Assembly (NCBI RefSeq): GCF_014077505.1
Contig: NZ_JACGWA010000015.1
Coordinates: 1 to 42,803, forward strand
Direction of reading: 5' to 3'
DNA: 42,803 nt
From: Colwellia sp. BRX10-3
GTDB taxonomy: Bacteria > Pseudomonadota > Gammaproteobacteria > Enterobacterales > Alteromonadaceae
Shown: one piece after another, positions 1 through 8,332 of the stretch
Layout of the letters: each line of letters begins with the position of its first letter
How positions within the stretch are numbered: position 1 is the stretch's first letter
Program-made: the position numbers and the translations under genes
Notes under the pieces: generated by a model
The model's database searches: none
Told to the model about the DNA's origin: nothing
What the model saw: only the letters and a program-made list of their open reading frames with translations

Positions 1-95
1 GAACGTTAGTTGATACTCGAAGTAATTAACTAACCGAAACAAAATCTCATTCGCTTTGCTTCGTTGCTGCAGGCCTTGCCTGAAGCGAGATGCGC

Positions 96-123
96 ATTCT
101 ACGCACCTGAGTTTTAATGTCAA
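96..123 (-). promoter_or_regulatory. Stable-RNA (rrn-like) promoter, proximal, firing leftward
   Basis: On the minus strand the -35 TTGACA (123-118) is followed by a 16-bp spacer, the -10 TAGAAT (101-96) and a GC-rich discriminator GCGCATC. This is the layout of growth-rate-controlled rRNA/tRNA promoters. An A-rich UP-like tract lies just upstream (about 124-160). Transcription runs off the left edge, so the product is not visible. An rRNA operon is the likeliest target by inference, and a tRNA operon is the alternative. Confidence 0.7.
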
Positions 124-265
124 CGCTTTATTTCGTTTTTTTAAACTTTCTTTTCAGAAGATTCAAAACCCTACTTTAAAACCTTACGTTAACTAATTTG
201 GCCTGAACCGCGTTAGATAACTTATTAAAACAGCTCGTTGGGGTTACCCCTTGGAACTGGAGCGC

Positions 266-293
266 ATTTTAGAGATTTTTGACCTCACGTCAA
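266..293 (-). promoter_or_regulatory. Stable-RNA (rrn-like) promoter, distal, firing leftward
   Basis: The -35 TTGACG (293-288), a 16-bp spacer, the -10 TAAAAT (271-266) and a GCGCTCC discriminator lie on the minus strand, 170 bp upstream of a second promoter with the same architecture. Tandem promoters with identical spacing and GC discriminators are typical of rRNA operons. AT-rich sequence upstream (294-360) could serve as an UP element. Confidence 0.65.
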
Positions 294-418
294 CACCTAA
301 AATGCATTTAATTACGAAAATGTGTTTGTTTGCTTTTTATTTAAACAATATGTGTAAATAGGCACCATACCAGCAATAAAAAGTATAAGTCGTGTTATAT
401 AATGATATTTTTACTAAG

Positions 419-438
419 CATTTTACTTAAGTAAAATG
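419..438. repeat. Perfect 20-bp palindrome CATTTTACTTAAGTAAAATG
   Basis: The sequence reads identically on both strands. It lies about 125 bp upstream of the distal rrn-like promoter, in a gene-free stretch (439-600 shows nothing else recognisable). It could be a dimeric regulator site. It has no T-run, so it is not an obvious terminator. Confidence 0.5.
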
Positions 439-620
439 TTTAAAACGTGACTTCTAACTGCTCTTATTTATCGAAATATACTTTTACTTTATGCAAACGC
501 TTTACTTGCTTCTAGCATTTCACTACGGCGAGCCTATTTTAATGCGTAGTGCATAATCCTAAATGAAATACTTATATACTACTTAAGCTATACTCAGCAA
601 AGTTAAATTTAGCCACAAAA

Positions 621-646
621 AAAGCCGCTAGATAACTAGCGGCTTT
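621..646 (-). terminator. Hairpin terminator downstream of tRNA-Ser
   Basis: A perfect 11-bp stem (AAAGCCGCTAG / CTAGCGGCTTT) encloses a 4-base loop and is flanked by an A-run on the plus strand, which is a T-run on the minus strand. It lies 29 bp past the tRNA-Ser 3' end and would end the leftward tRNA transcript. Confidence 0.8.
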
Positions 647-674
647 ACTTGGCAATACATATATTGCTTGCAGA

Positions 675-762
675 TGGCGGTGAGGGAGGGATTCGAACCC
701 TCGAAGGCTTGCGCCTTACACACTTTCCAGGCGTGCTCCTTCGGCCACTCGGACACCTCACC
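675..762 (-). tRNA. tRNA-Ser (anticodon GGA)
   Basis: The minus strand reads GGTGAGGTGTCCGAGTGGCC at the 5' end, has a long class-II variable arm, the anticodon loop CTGGAAA (anticodon GGA), a GGTTCGAATCC T-arm and an encoded CCA. The acceptor stem GGTGAGG/CCTCACC pairs. Length is 88 nt. Two broken copies of its first ~20 nt occur upstream on the same transcript. Confidence 0.93.
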
Positions 763-972
763 ATTTAAAACTTGAATTGTTAACGTGCTTTCTACACGAT
801 TTGGTTTTTAGCCGATGAGCACGCGGGGCGTGTCAATTTAACCTTGGCGGCCACTCGGACACCTCACCATTTAAAACTTGAATTGTTAACGTGCTTTCTA
901 CACGATTTGGTTTTCAGCCGATGAGCACGCGGGGCGTGTCAATTCAACCTTGGCGGCCACTCGGACCTCACC
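742..972 (-). repeat. 106-bp tandem repeat containing truncated tRNA-Ser 5' ends
   Basis: The first ~21 nt of tRNA-Ser recur at 848-868 (exact) and 954-972 (2-bp deletion), each exactly 106 bp apart. The spacers between them are nearly identical (single-base T/C differences). Each spacer carries a CACGC-CCC-GCGTG hairpin-like GC block. The fragments lack the anticodon and T-arm, so they are tRNA pseudogene stubs, probably made by slipped or unequal duplication of a former multi-copy tRNA-Ser array. Confidence 0.85.
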
Positions 973-1013
973 ATTTAATCACTATGTACTGAGTTCCTGT
1001 ACTGCGCTGCGCT

Positions 1014-1042
1014 ATGTTAGGAAAATAAGCTTCGTAACGCAA
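1014..1042 (-). promoter_or_regulatory. Probable promoter of the tRNA-Ser transcript
   Basis: On the minus strand TTGCGT (1042-1037), a 17-bp spacer and TAACAT (1019-1014) are followed by a GC-rich discriminator AGCGCAGCGC, as in stringently controlled tRNA promoters. The predicted transcript would cross both truncated tRNA-Ser stubs before the intact gene. Confidence 0.5.
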
Positions 1043-1098
1043 CTTAATTCAGACAAAGTTAAAACAGTTGCTTATTTAACAGGCAACGATTAATAATT

Positions 1099-2145
1099 TT
1101 ACTTATTTCTATTCATCTCGGCATTAAAATTTAACATACGATCTAAGGATTTAAGTGCACCTGTGCGTAACTTCATATCGACAAAGACTTCTCTACCCTC
1201 AGGGTTTAAAAGTGCTTGTTCAATTTCCTTTAAGCCATTCATTGCCATCCAAGGACAATGTGCGCAACTACGACATGTAGCGCCTTCGCCTGCAGTTGGT
1301 GCTTCAAAAAACTCTTTATCTGGGCATAATTGCTGCATTTTATAAAAAATACCGCGATCGGTAGCAACAATGAATTTTTTATTCGGTAGCGCTTGAGCCG
1401 CTTTAATTAGTTGGCTTGTTGATCCTACCGAATCGGCAAGGTCAATTATTTCTGCTGGTGATTCAGGATGGACAAGAATAGCGGCGTCTGGATGAAGCGC
1501 CTTCATATCAATTAGCGCTTTTGTTTTAAACTCATCATGTACAATACAAGCACCTTGCCACATTAGCATGTCAGCACCGGTTTGTTTTTCAATGTACGCA
1601 CCTAGATGACGATCCGGACCCCAGATTATTTTCTCACCCAGATCATCAAGATGTTCAACAATCTCTAAAGCACATGATGAAGTGACGATCCAATCAGCAC
1701 GAGCTTTTACCGCGGTAGATGTATTCGCATATACGACAACTGTTCTGTCAGGGTGAAGATCACAAAAAGCATTAAATTCTTCAATTGGGCAACCCAAATC
1801 TAAAGAACATGTAGCTTCCAATGTAGGCATTACCACTGTTTTTTCTGGTGTGAGTACTTTGGCAGTCTCCCCCATGAAACGAACACCGGCTACTATTAAG
1901 GTGTCTGCAGGATGATTATTACCAAATCTTGCCATTTCTAGTGAGTCTGCAACACAACCGCCTGTCTCTTCAGCTAATGCCTGGATTTCAGGATCGGTAT
2001 AATAATGCGCTACAAGCACAGCGTTTTTTTCTTTCAATAATATTTTGATGCGTGCTTTATATTCTTCACGCTCTACATCACTTAATGGAGTAGCCTTTTG
2101 CGGAAATTGAAAGTCAAAATCAACGGCTAAATTTGCTTGGGTCAT
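1099..2145 (-). CDS. nadA: Quinolinate synthase NadA
   Basis: Condenses iminoaspartate with dihydroxyacetone phosphate to quinolinate in de novo NAD synthesis; cytosolic [4Fe-4S] enzyme. The 348-aa product keeps the family blocks HYYTDPEIQ near the N-terminus, a central GACIVHDEF block and a C-terminal CxxCxxC motif. Counting from the ATG at 2145, the cluster cysteines fall at 113, 200 and 297, the same numbers as in E. coli NadA. That supports this start over the TTG four codons upstream. It stands alone between tRNA-Ser and the tRNA-Lys cluster. Its placement beyond cpoB and tRNA-Lys copies the E. coli order. No terminator is evident after it. Confidence 0.97.
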   Translation of the reverse strand: MTQANLAVDFDFQFPQKATPLSDVEREEYKARIKILLKEKNAVLVAHYYTDPEIQALAEETGGCVADSLEMARFGNNHPADTLIVAGVRFMGETAKVLTPEKTVVMPTLEATCSLDLGCPIEEFNAFCDLHPDRTVVVYANTSTAVKARADWIVTSSCALEIVEHLDDLGEKIIWGPDRHLGAYIEKQTGADMLMWQGACIVHDEFKTKALIDMKALHPDAAILVHPESPAEIIDLADSVGSTSQLIKAAQALPNKKFIVATDRGIFYKMQQLCPDKEFFEAPTAGEGATCRSCAHCPWMAMNGLKEIEQALLNPEGREVFVDMKLRTGALKSLDRMLNFNAEMNRNK

Positions 2146-2180
2146 ATATATTCTCAATGAGTACCTTAAAAATCGCGAGA

Positions 2181-2186
2181 ATTATA
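2181..2186 (-). promoter_or_regulatory. Possible nadA -10 element (TATAAT)
   Basis: A perfect TATAAT lies on the minus strand about 36 bp before the nadA ATG. No good -35 hexamer is visible at the correct distance, so this is a weak call. Confidence 0.3.
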
Positions 2187-2339
2187 AGGTATAGAAGAAT
2201 AAAAGTGTACTAAGAATATACCCTAGTTAAGATCAGATTAGGATAAGCAATAATGATAAAGAAACAAATGGAGGAGTTATTTAACAATCTAACAGGAATA
2301 ATGCATTTCAAAGAATTAAGAAAGTTTAAAGATTAAAAG

Positions 2340-2415
2340 TGGTCGGTCGTGAAGGATTTGAACCTTCGACAAATTGGTTAAAAGCCAACTGCTCTACCAA
2401 CTGAGCTAACGACCG
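2340..2415 (-). tRNA. tRNA-Lys (anticodon UUU), copy 3
   Basis: The gene is 76 nt with acceptor stem CGGTCGT/ACGACCG, D-arm AGCTCAGTTGGTAGAGC, anticodon loop CTTTTAA (UUU), T-arm GGTTCAAATCC and encoded CCA. It is identical to the two copies upstream. It is the last gene of the tRNA-Lys transcript before nadA. Confidence 0.95.
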
Positions 2416-2500
2416 ATAAACTACTTTTAATTTTTTAAGACGAAATTGCGAGATGCTAATTTCAAATTCACTTACTCTTAATTTTTAAAACTAAGAAAAG

Positions 2501-2576
2501 TGGTCGGTCGTGAAGGATTTGAACCTTCGACAAATTGGTTAAAAGCCAACTGCTCTACCAACTGAGCTAACGACCG
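2501..2576 (-). tRNA. tRNA-Lys (anticodon UUU), copy 2
   Basis: Identical in sequence to the flanking tRNA-Lys copies (76 nt, encoded CCA). It is separated from its neighbours by 85 and 46 bp of unrelated spacer. Confidence 0.95.
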
Positions 2577-2622
2577 ATATATACTTCAAAAACAAATGCC
2601 AAACACTTTTTTTGGTAAAAAG

Positions 2623-2698
2623 TGGTCGGTCGTGAAGGATTTGAACCTTCGACAAATTGGTTAAAAGCCAACTGCTCTACCAACTGAGCTAACGACCG
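2623..2698 (-). tRNA. tRNA-Lys (anticodon UUU), copy 1
   Basis: First gene of the tRNA-Lys operon, identical to the other two copies. The base pair at the top of the acceptor stem is C-G rather than the G-C of E. coli tRNA-Lys, in all three copies. Confidence 0.95.
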
Positions 2699-2739
2699 GC
2701 ATTTGTTTTGCGTTGTCCTACTCGGTCAACGCGGGGCAT

Positions 2740-2767
2740 ATAATACTCATAATTTTTTTAAGTGCAA
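2740..2767 (-). promoter_or_regulatory. Promoter of the tRNA-Lys operon
   Basis: On the minus strand TTGCAC (2767-2762), a 16-bp spacer, TATTAT (2745-2740) and a GCCCCGCG discriminator form a stringent-type tRNA promoter. Transcription would start about 33 bp before the first tRNA-Lys. Confidence 0.7.
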
Positions 2768-2845
2768 CAACAATCTTCCGCTTTTTTGAACTTTATCGCT
2801 TGTTCGAACAAAAAGTCAGCAAAGCGTGCAAGTTATCAGCAATAA

Positions 2846-3634
2846 TTATGATTTTAAATTATTTAATCTAGGTTGCGCTAATTTAGCCGCACTTGAATTA
2901 GGATATTCAGCTATCAGTTTTTTATATACCGCAATAGCTTTAGCCTGGTTATTTTCTTTTTGCTCAACCATTGCAAGCTTTAACATTGCGTCACTGCGTT
3001 TGCTAGAGTCAGGGTGATTATTGACCACTATATCAAATTCTTGACGTGCTTTAGTTAACTCACCTTTGTTAAACAATAACTGACCTAACCAATAATGGGC
3101 ATTCGCTGCATAACTCGAATTAGGGTATCTTTGATTGAACGCTTCAAACTCAGGAATAGCTTGTTCATAACGCTTATCTTTTAGCACCATATTCACAGCA
3201 CGATCATAGGCTTCATTTTCAGTTAAATTATTACTGTAATTAACCTTACCTGCGTTATCTGTAGGTGCAATAATTGCCGCGGGTATTTGATTGGCTGGTT
3301 TTAACGCTTCTGATACTCGACGGTCAAGCTCTTGATACAACTCACGTTGACGGTCAAGTACTTGGCTCAGTTGATAAGTGTGTAGTTCAGTGATGCCACG
3401 GAGTTCATTAACTTCATTTTGTAACTCGTCAAGTTGTCGCTGCACGTTAACTTGTGCACGATTACGAGCATCAAGTTTACCTTCGAGGCTAACGAGCTGT
3501 TCACTTAAACTTGATTTGGCAGCGTTTGAAGGCATGCCAGCGGTTACTTCAATAACAGGAGCAGGTTCAGCTGCTACTGCCAAATTGGCAGCAACAGCAA
3601 ACGACATCCCGAATAGAATACTATTGGGTTTCAT
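2846..3634 (-). CDS. cpoB: Cell division coordinator CpoB (YbgF), periplasmic TPR protein
   Basis: The 262-aa product has an N-terminal signal peptide (residues 1 to about 22, ending AVAA). A coiled-coil trimerisation region follows (about 42-105), then a TPR array (about 145-262) with the repeats typical of YbgF (for example ANAHYWLGQLLFNKGEL). The family couples outer-membrane constriction by Tol-Pal to PBP1B peptidoglycan synthesis and binds TolA. The ATG has an AGGT ribosome-binding site 8 nt upstream. It is the last gene of the Tol-Pal operon, 12 bp after pal. Length is the same as E. coli CpoB. Confidence 0.95.
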   Translation of the reverse strand: MKPNSILFGMSFAVAANLAVAAEPAPVIEVTAGMPSNAAKSSLSEQLVSLEGKLDARNRAQVNVQRQLDELQNEVNELRGITELHTYQLSQVLDRQRELYQELDRRVSEALKPANQIPAAIIAPTDNAGKVNYSNNLTENEAYDRAVNMVLKDKRYEQAIPEFEAFNQRYPNSSYAANAHYWLGQLLFNKGELTKARQEFDIVVNNHPDSSKRSDAMLKLAMVEQKENNQAKAIAVYKKLIAEYPNSSAAKLAQPRLNNLKS

Positions 3635-3646
3635 TAAATTACCTGA

Positions 3647-4201
3647 TTAGTAGACCAAGACTGCACGACGGTTTTTAGCAAACGCGCCTTCGCTACGATC
3701 TTTAATCATTGGCTTTTCTTCACCGTAGCTTACTGTACTAAGTTGTGAAGCTGAAACACCCATGTTCTCTAAAAATGTTTCGATAGATTTTGCACGACGT
3801 TCGCCTAGTGCAATGTTGTATTCAGGTGTACCACGTTCATCGGCATGACCTTCAATTAACACGTTTACATTTGAGTTTTCGTTAAGAAACTTCGCATGTG
3901 CATCTAGAATAGCTGCAAAATCACCACTTACTGTTGATTTATCAAAATCAAAATAAACGATATGCTCTGAACGTAATTTTTCGAATTCTTGACGCTTTTT
4001 AGCTTCAATAGCGTCTGCACGTTGCATTGCTTCAACTTTTACACGTTCTGCATCTTCACGAGCTTGTTGCTCTGCCATTGCAGCTTGGTTTTTCTGCATA
4101 GCACTAGCGTCTTCACTAGCTGTATCAGATGAACTACAGGCCGACAAAGCCATGATAGGTAAAACAACCGCTAAGGCTTTTACTGTTTTATTAAAACGCA
4201 T
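3647..4201 (-). CDS. pal: Peptidoglycan-associated lipoprotein Pal
   Basis: A lipoprotein signal ends in the lipobox LSAC, with the lipidated cysteine at residue 22. An Ala/Glu/Lys-rich helical linker follows (about 30-75), then an OmpA-like peptidoglycan-binding domain (about 80-184) with the hallmark blocks IEGHADERGTPEYN and LGERRAKS. Pal sits in the outer membrane, binds meso-DAP peptidoglycan and cycles between TolB and the wall during division. The linker is longer than in E. coli Pal (184 versus 173 aa). The start has a strong AAGGA site. It lies between tolB (42 bp) and cpoB (12 bp). Confidence 0.97.
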   Translation of the reverse strand: MRFNKTVKALAVVLPIMALSACSSSDTASEDASAMQKNQAAMAEQQAREDAERVKVEAMQRADAIEAKKRQEFEKLRSEHIVYFDFDKSTVSGDFAAILDAHAKFLNENSNVNVLIEGHADERGTPEYNIALGERRAKSIETFLENMGVSASQLSTVSYGEEKPMIKDRSEGAFAKNRRAVLVY

Positions 4202-4243
4202 TTTATGTGTCCTTATTATCTACAAATTAAATTACTATAATTA

Positions 4244-5590
4244 TTATAAAAATGGTGACCATGAAGGAGACTTCACTTCGCCATTGAGTGCTGGCAATCT
4301 TGCCTTAAACCTTCCATCTACGGAAACTAAACTTAGTACCTGACGGTTATTATGTAAAGTACTATAAATAATCATCCCGCCATTAGGTGAGATGCTTGGG
4401 GATTCGTCCAAACGCGTCGTTGTTAACACTTGGAAAATCCCTGAATCAAATTCTTGCTTGGCTAAATGATACTTGCCACGTGTACGATTTACCATCACTA
4501 ATTGACGACCATCAGGTGTTAATGAGCCACCTAAGTTCATTTCGCCATCAAAAGTTAGCCTTCTGATCTTACCGTTAACTAAATTTACGCGATATAACTG
4601 CGCTTTTCCACCTCGTTCTGAACTAAATATCAATGATGTGCCATCTGGCGTCCAACTTGGTTCAGTATCAATTGCGCGATGACGGGTTATTCTTCGTAAT
4701 TTTTTCGTTGCAATATTCATCACATAAAGCTCTGGATTACCATCTTTAGACAATACCATGGCAAGCTTTTTACCATCTGGTGACCACTTAGGTGCACTAT
4801 TTATGCCTTTAAAAGAGCTGATTAAGTTACGTTCTCCCGAATAAATATCGATGACATGAATTTGTGCTTGTCGATTTTCAAATGTTACATAAGCTAACTG
4901 GTTACCACTTGGATGCCACGCTGGTGACATTAATGGCTCTTTGGAACTTAATAAAACATGTTCGTTAAAACCATCATAATCGGCAACAACTAATTGATAA
5001 GGATATTCTCCTTGATCGCGTACAATAACATAAGCAATTTTTGTTAAAAATGCACCACGTGTTCCGGTAAGTTTTTCATAAACAGCATCACTAATACTAT
5101 GAGCGTAGCGTCGAAATTGATCGGCACCCACCTCAACAGTACTTTCATCAAGAATATGGTCTGAGGTACGAACTAACTCACCATTACTTAACATCTGGGT
5201 TTCACCACCAGTAACTTGGCCACGAATTACATCAACAAGCTGATATGTAATTTGATAACGCCCAATTGATGTTTCACTAACTTCACCAATAATAACGGCT
5301 TCAACGCCCTCACTTGCCCAAGCGGTGTAATCAATTTCGCTATCACTGTATGGAGTCTGAGGGTAACGTGATTCATTAATTGGACTAAATTTACCACTAC
5401 GCAATAAATCATCACTGATCACTTTAGATAGACGCTCTGGCATAACACCGGTACCTGTCCACTTGAAAGGTACGACAGCAATTGGTCGTGCACTATCAAC
5501 ACCTTCGGTAATAACAATTTCTAACGTTGCCATGGCCTGATTTGAAAACACGACTGTAAAGAGTAGTAAAAATAAAATTATATTTTTCAT
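4244..5590 (-). CDS. tolB: Tol-Pal system beta-propeller protein TolB
   Basis: Periplasmic protein linking TolA to Pal. The ATG at 5590 gives 448 aa with a clean signal peptide (hydrophobic core, ending SNQAMA). The open frame continues up to a TTG ten codons earlier, but that would place charged residues before the signal peptide. An N-terminal domain (about 22-160) precedes a six-bladed WD40-like propeller whose repeats show the pattern SPxWxPDGxxL (for example [26 protein letters not shown]). It lies between tolA and pal in the conserved order, about 30 bp after tolA. The best AGGA lies 15 nt upstream of the ATG, rather far. Confidence 0.95.
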   Translation of the reverse strand: MKNIILFLLLFTVVFSNQAMATLEIVITEGVDSARPIAVVPFKWTGTGVMPERLSKVISDDLLRSGKFSPINESRYPQTPYSDSEIDYTAWASEGVEAVIIGEVSETSIGRYQITYQLVDVIRGQVTGGETQMLSNGELVRTSDHILDESTVEVGADQFRRYAHSISDAVYEKLTGTRGAFLTKIAYVIVRDQGEYPYQLVVADYDGFNEHVLLSSKEPLMSPAWHPSGNQLAYVTFENRQAQIHVIDIYSGERNLISSFKGINSAPKWSPDGKKLAMVLSKDGNPELYVMNIATKKLRRITRHRAIDTEPSWTPDGTSLIFSSERGGKAQLYRVNLVNGKIRRLTFDGEMNLGGSLTPDGRQLVMVNRTRGKYHLAKQEFDSGIFQVLTTTRLDESPSISPNGGMIIYSTLHNNRQVLSLVSVDGRFKARLPALNGEVKSPSWSPFL

Positions 5591-5623
5591 AGAGTTGATT
5601 TTTTTTCCTAATATATACAAAAC

Positions 5624-6526
5624 TTAATTAAATTTGTCAGGTGCTACCGTTAAACTGATCGTTCTCATTTCTCTAAATATCTCAGGGTCTTTAGAAACAG
5701 GTAAAGTACCTGCTTTATAAACCGCAGTTTTTGCTGCTTCACAAACCCTTCTATCACCCTGACCAGTAACAACATTAGTAACAAAACCTGATGGTGCAAG
5801 ACTTATGGTCAATTTACAAGATTTACCTTCCATAGTGCTTCGGTCGGTGATCAAGTTACGTTTTATCGTTTGGGTAATTAATGCCGTGAATCGACCAATT
5901 TCAGTCATCATTTGTTGACGACGAGCTTGTTGGCGGCTCTCCATTTCTTCTGCCATTTGTTGCTCTAATAATTTTTGCTGCGCTGCACGTTCTAGATCTT
6001 CTTGCTGTTTGCGCTTAAGTTCGGCCGCTTTCTTTTTACGTAAATCTTCCGCTTCTTTAGTGGCTTGCTCTTCCTTTATACGTTTAGCTTTCGCATCTGC
6101 CGCGGCTTTGTCTGCTTCTTCTCTTTCCCGTTCTTTTTGCTTACGTATTTTATCTGCAGCGTTTGCCTTAGCTTTAGATATTTTAGCCGCACTATCCGCT
6201 GCTTTTTTTTCTTGTTCTTTTTTCTTACGCTGACGTTCAAGATTTTTAATGCGTTTTTCTTCGTTTAATCGTTTCGTTTTTGCTGCCGCAATACTATTTT
6301 CTAGATCTTTAAGCTTTTTAGCGTCATCAGCCTTTTGCTTTTTAATTTTATTAATTTGTGCTTCTACTTTACTTCTTTCTACAACAACCGCTTGAATTGG
6401 CTCCATTTGTACTGACGTAGGCGTCGGTTTTGGTGGCGATGAAAAATCACCCCACAACAAAACTACTGCCAGCACTGTGTGTATAGCAAAACTTAACGCT
6501 AGTGGAATCGAATACTTCGGTGACAC
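5624..6526 (-). CDS. tolA: Cell envelope integrity protein TolA
   Basis: Inner-membrane protein spanning the periplasm, energised by TolQR and contacting TolB/Pal. The 300-aa product has one membrane helix (about 9-27), a long Lys/Glu/Ala-rich helical domain II (about 45-205) and a compact C-terminal domain III (about 205-300). Domain III carries the paired cysteines of the family (GKSCKLTI and RRVCEA). Translation starts at a GTG that overlaps the tolR stop (TAGTG), implying coupling. Domain II is shorter than in E. coli TolA (421 aa), which is common in the order. Confidence 0.95.
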   Translation of the reverse strand: MSPKYSIPLALSFAIHTVLAVVLLWGDFSSPPKPTPTSVQMEPIQAVVVERSKVEAQINKIKKQKADDAKKLKDLENSIAAAKTKRLNEEKRIKNLERQRKKKEQEKKAADSAAKISKAKANAADKIRKQKEREREEADKAAADAKAKRIKEEQATKEAEDLRKKKAAELKRKQQEDLERAAQQKLLEQQMAEEMESRQQARRQQMMTEIGRFTALITQTIKRNLITDRSTMEGKSCKLTISLAPSGFVTNVVTGQGDRRVCEAAKTAVYKAGTLPVSKDPEIFREMRTISLTVAPDKFN

Positions 6527-6954
6527 TACTTACTCTCCGGGGTATCAGTCATTAAACCTACAGATGGCACACCTGCTATTTTTTGTAACATCACCATTAA
6601 TTGAATAACAGCATCATAAGATACTGCACCATCACCATTGACAACCACTGGCGTATCAGGCGCTAACTTTAAATGCGCCTTGACCAAAGTCGCAACTTCT
6701 TCTGCCGACATAGGTTCATTTTTACTGGTACCAACGGCCAAATAATAATTACCCTTTGCATCAACTGAAGCAACTAAAGGTGGTTTCATATCTTTACTTA
6801 GCGGTTCAGCATCAGCCTGCGGCAAATCTACTTTAACGCCTTGTGTTATCAAGGGTGCTGTTACCATAAAAATAATCAGCAACACTAACATTACGTCAAT
6901 ATAGGGCACTACATTTATCTCAGCAACCTTCCGGCGTCTAACTCGATTATACAT
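6526..6954 (-). CDS. tolR: Tol-Pal proton-channel subunit TolR
   Basis: ExbD/TolR family, 142 aa. A short cytoplasmic arm is followed by one membrane helix (about 18-38) with the motif VVPYIDVMLVLLIIFMV. Asp20 corresponds to the essential proton-carrying aspartate (D23 in E. coli). A periplasmic domain completes the protein. With TolQ it converts the proton motive force into movement of TolA. It starts at ATG with an upstream AGGTAG, 14 bp after tolQ. Confidence 0.96.
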   Translation of the reverse strand: MYNRVRRRKVAEINVVPYIDVMLVLLIIFMVTAPLITQGVKVDLPQADAEPLSKDMKPPLVASVDAKGNYYLAVGTSKNEPMSAEEVATLVKAHLKLAPDTPVVVNGDGAVSYDAVIQLMVMLQKIAGVPSVGLMTDTPESK

Positions 6955-6968
6955 AGTTAATATCTACC

Positions 6969-7652
6969 TTAGCCGTGTTGTTCTGTTGCTGTTTGTCTCT
7001 GTAAAATACTTGAAAACTCTTCCATAAAGTTACCGTAACTATTTTCAAGTTTTTCAACATTGTGACTAAAACGGTTAAATGCCATTACGGCAGGAATAGC
7101 AGCAAACAAACCCATTGCTGTTGCGATTAGTGCCTCAGCAATGCCTGGCGCAACCATGGCAAGTGTTGCTTGCTCAACTGCACCTAAGGCAATAAATGAA
7201 TTCATGATCCCCCAAACCGTGCCGAACAAACCAATATATGGACTTATTGAGCCGACAGTGGCCATAAACGGCAAATGCGTTTCTAAACTATCTACTTCTC
7301 TTGACAGTGCAACGCGCATTGCTCTATGTGTACCATCAACAATGACTTGCGGCGCATAAGCATGAGATTTACGTAAACGGGCAAATTCTCGAAAACCTGA
7401 AACAAAAAGGTTCTCAATGCCATCGATATGTTCTTTTGCAGAAACTTCACTGTAGAGTTTACTTAAATCGGCACCACTCCAAAACTTATCTTCAAAGCTT
7501 TGTAACTGTATACGAGCGGCGGTCAACACTTTACGACGTTGAAAAATCATGGTCCAACAGGCAATTGAAAATCCTAATAACGTCAACATAACCAGTTGAA
7601 CTAATAAACTGGCGTCTAAAAATAAGTCAAAAAATGAAATTTCAGCTGACAC
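6969..7652 (-). CDS. tolQ: Tol-Pal proton-channel subunit TolQ
   Basis: ExbB/TolQ/MotA family, 227 aa, with three predicted membrane segments: about 14-36, and two in the region 125-200 containing [18 protein letters not shown] and [19 protein letters not shown]. These motifs line the proton path with TolR. The GTG start is supported by AGGAGC 8 nt upstream. The reading frame overlaps the end of ybgC by 11 bp, so translation is probably coupled. Confidence 0.97.
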   Translation of the reverse strand: MSAEISFFDLFLDASLLVQLVMLTLLGFSIACWTMIFQRRKVLTAARIQLQSFEDKFWSGADLSKLYSEVSAKEHIDGIENLFVSGFREFARLRKSHAYAPQVIVDGTHRAMRVALSREVDSLETHLPFMATVGSISPYIGLFGTVWGIMNSFIALGAVEQATLAMVAPGIAEALIATAMGLFAAIPAVMAFNRFSHNVEKLENSYGNFMEEFSSILQRQTATEQHG

Positions 7653-8052
7653 GTTTTAATGCTCCTAAAATGCTGTTGGGAATAATACAAGGTTTAGCGA
7701 TAGACAATTGAACACAAGCGACTTTAATTTCAGCCGTACATAATGTTAACTGGTTTTGATTCACAAGCTGCTGTGAAAACACCAAGCTGGCAGACTTTAA
7801 ACGGCTTATTGTAGTCGTAATTGTTAACAAATCATCAAGTTTTGCAGACGCCTTATTGTCCATCGCAACCTTTGTGACCACAAAGCCTATGTTTTGTTCT
7901 AAAAATATTGATTGATTAATACCAAGTTCACGTAACCATTCTGTTCGGGCACGTTCAAAAAATTTTAAATAGTTAGCATAATAAACAATACCACCGGCAT
8001 CGGTATCTTCATAATAAACGCGAACCTTGTGTTGATAACTGCTTAATGACAT
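7642..8052 (-). CDS. ybgC: Tol-Pal-associated acyl-CoA thioesterase YbgC
   Basis: Hot-dog fold 4HBT thioesterase, 136 aa. The N-terminal block [20 protein letters not shown] contains the catalytic aspartate (Asp18), followed by [14 protein letters not shown]. Homologues hydrolyse acyl-CoA and associate with phospholipid synthesis enzymes at the inner membrane. It is the first gene of the Tol-Pal operon. The upstream region is AT-rich without a convincing Shine-Dalgarno or promoter. Its 3' end overlaps tolQ by 11 bp. Confidence 0.95.
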   Translation of the reverse strand: MSLSSYQHKVRVYYEDTDAGGIVYYANYLKFFERARTEWLRELGINQSIFLEQNIGFVVTKVAMDNKASAKLDDLLTITTTISRLKSASLVFSQQLVNQNQLTLCTAEIKVACVQLSIAKPCIIPNSILGALKRVS

Positions 8053-8297
8053 TTAATTTTTCAATTTATCTTAATATAAAATTTCAAGTGCTTATCTTAA
8101 TAGATAAAGCTCACGCCCGACAAGGGCTAAGACTCATTCTTTGTAATTATTTCAGCAAAAAGTTGAATTAACTTTCATCTATTAGAATACTTTCTAAAGT
8201 TGTCACTCATTAGCGACAAAAACTCACTATCTAGCCCACCAGAACACTGACTAATTTTGCATTAGTTTTTCTAATGATTAAGATAAAATATTTTCGT

Positions 8298-8326
8298 TTG
8301 CTTTGGTTAACTCATCCCACTAGAAT
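8298..8326 (+). promoter_or_regulatory. Sigma70-like promoter of a candidate small RNA
   Basis: TTGCTT (8298-8303), a 17-bp spacer and TAGAAT (8321-8326) lie on the plus strand, opposite to all flanking genes. The expected start is near 8333, and a strong terminator ends at 8503 with no credible plus-strand ORF between. Confidence 0.5.
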
Positions 8327-8332
8327 AGCCCT

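Noticed and set aside
6009-6268. Serine/phenylalanine-rich plus-strand frames opposite tolA
   Set aside because: They are antisense images of the Lys/Glu/Ala codon pattern of TolA domain II.
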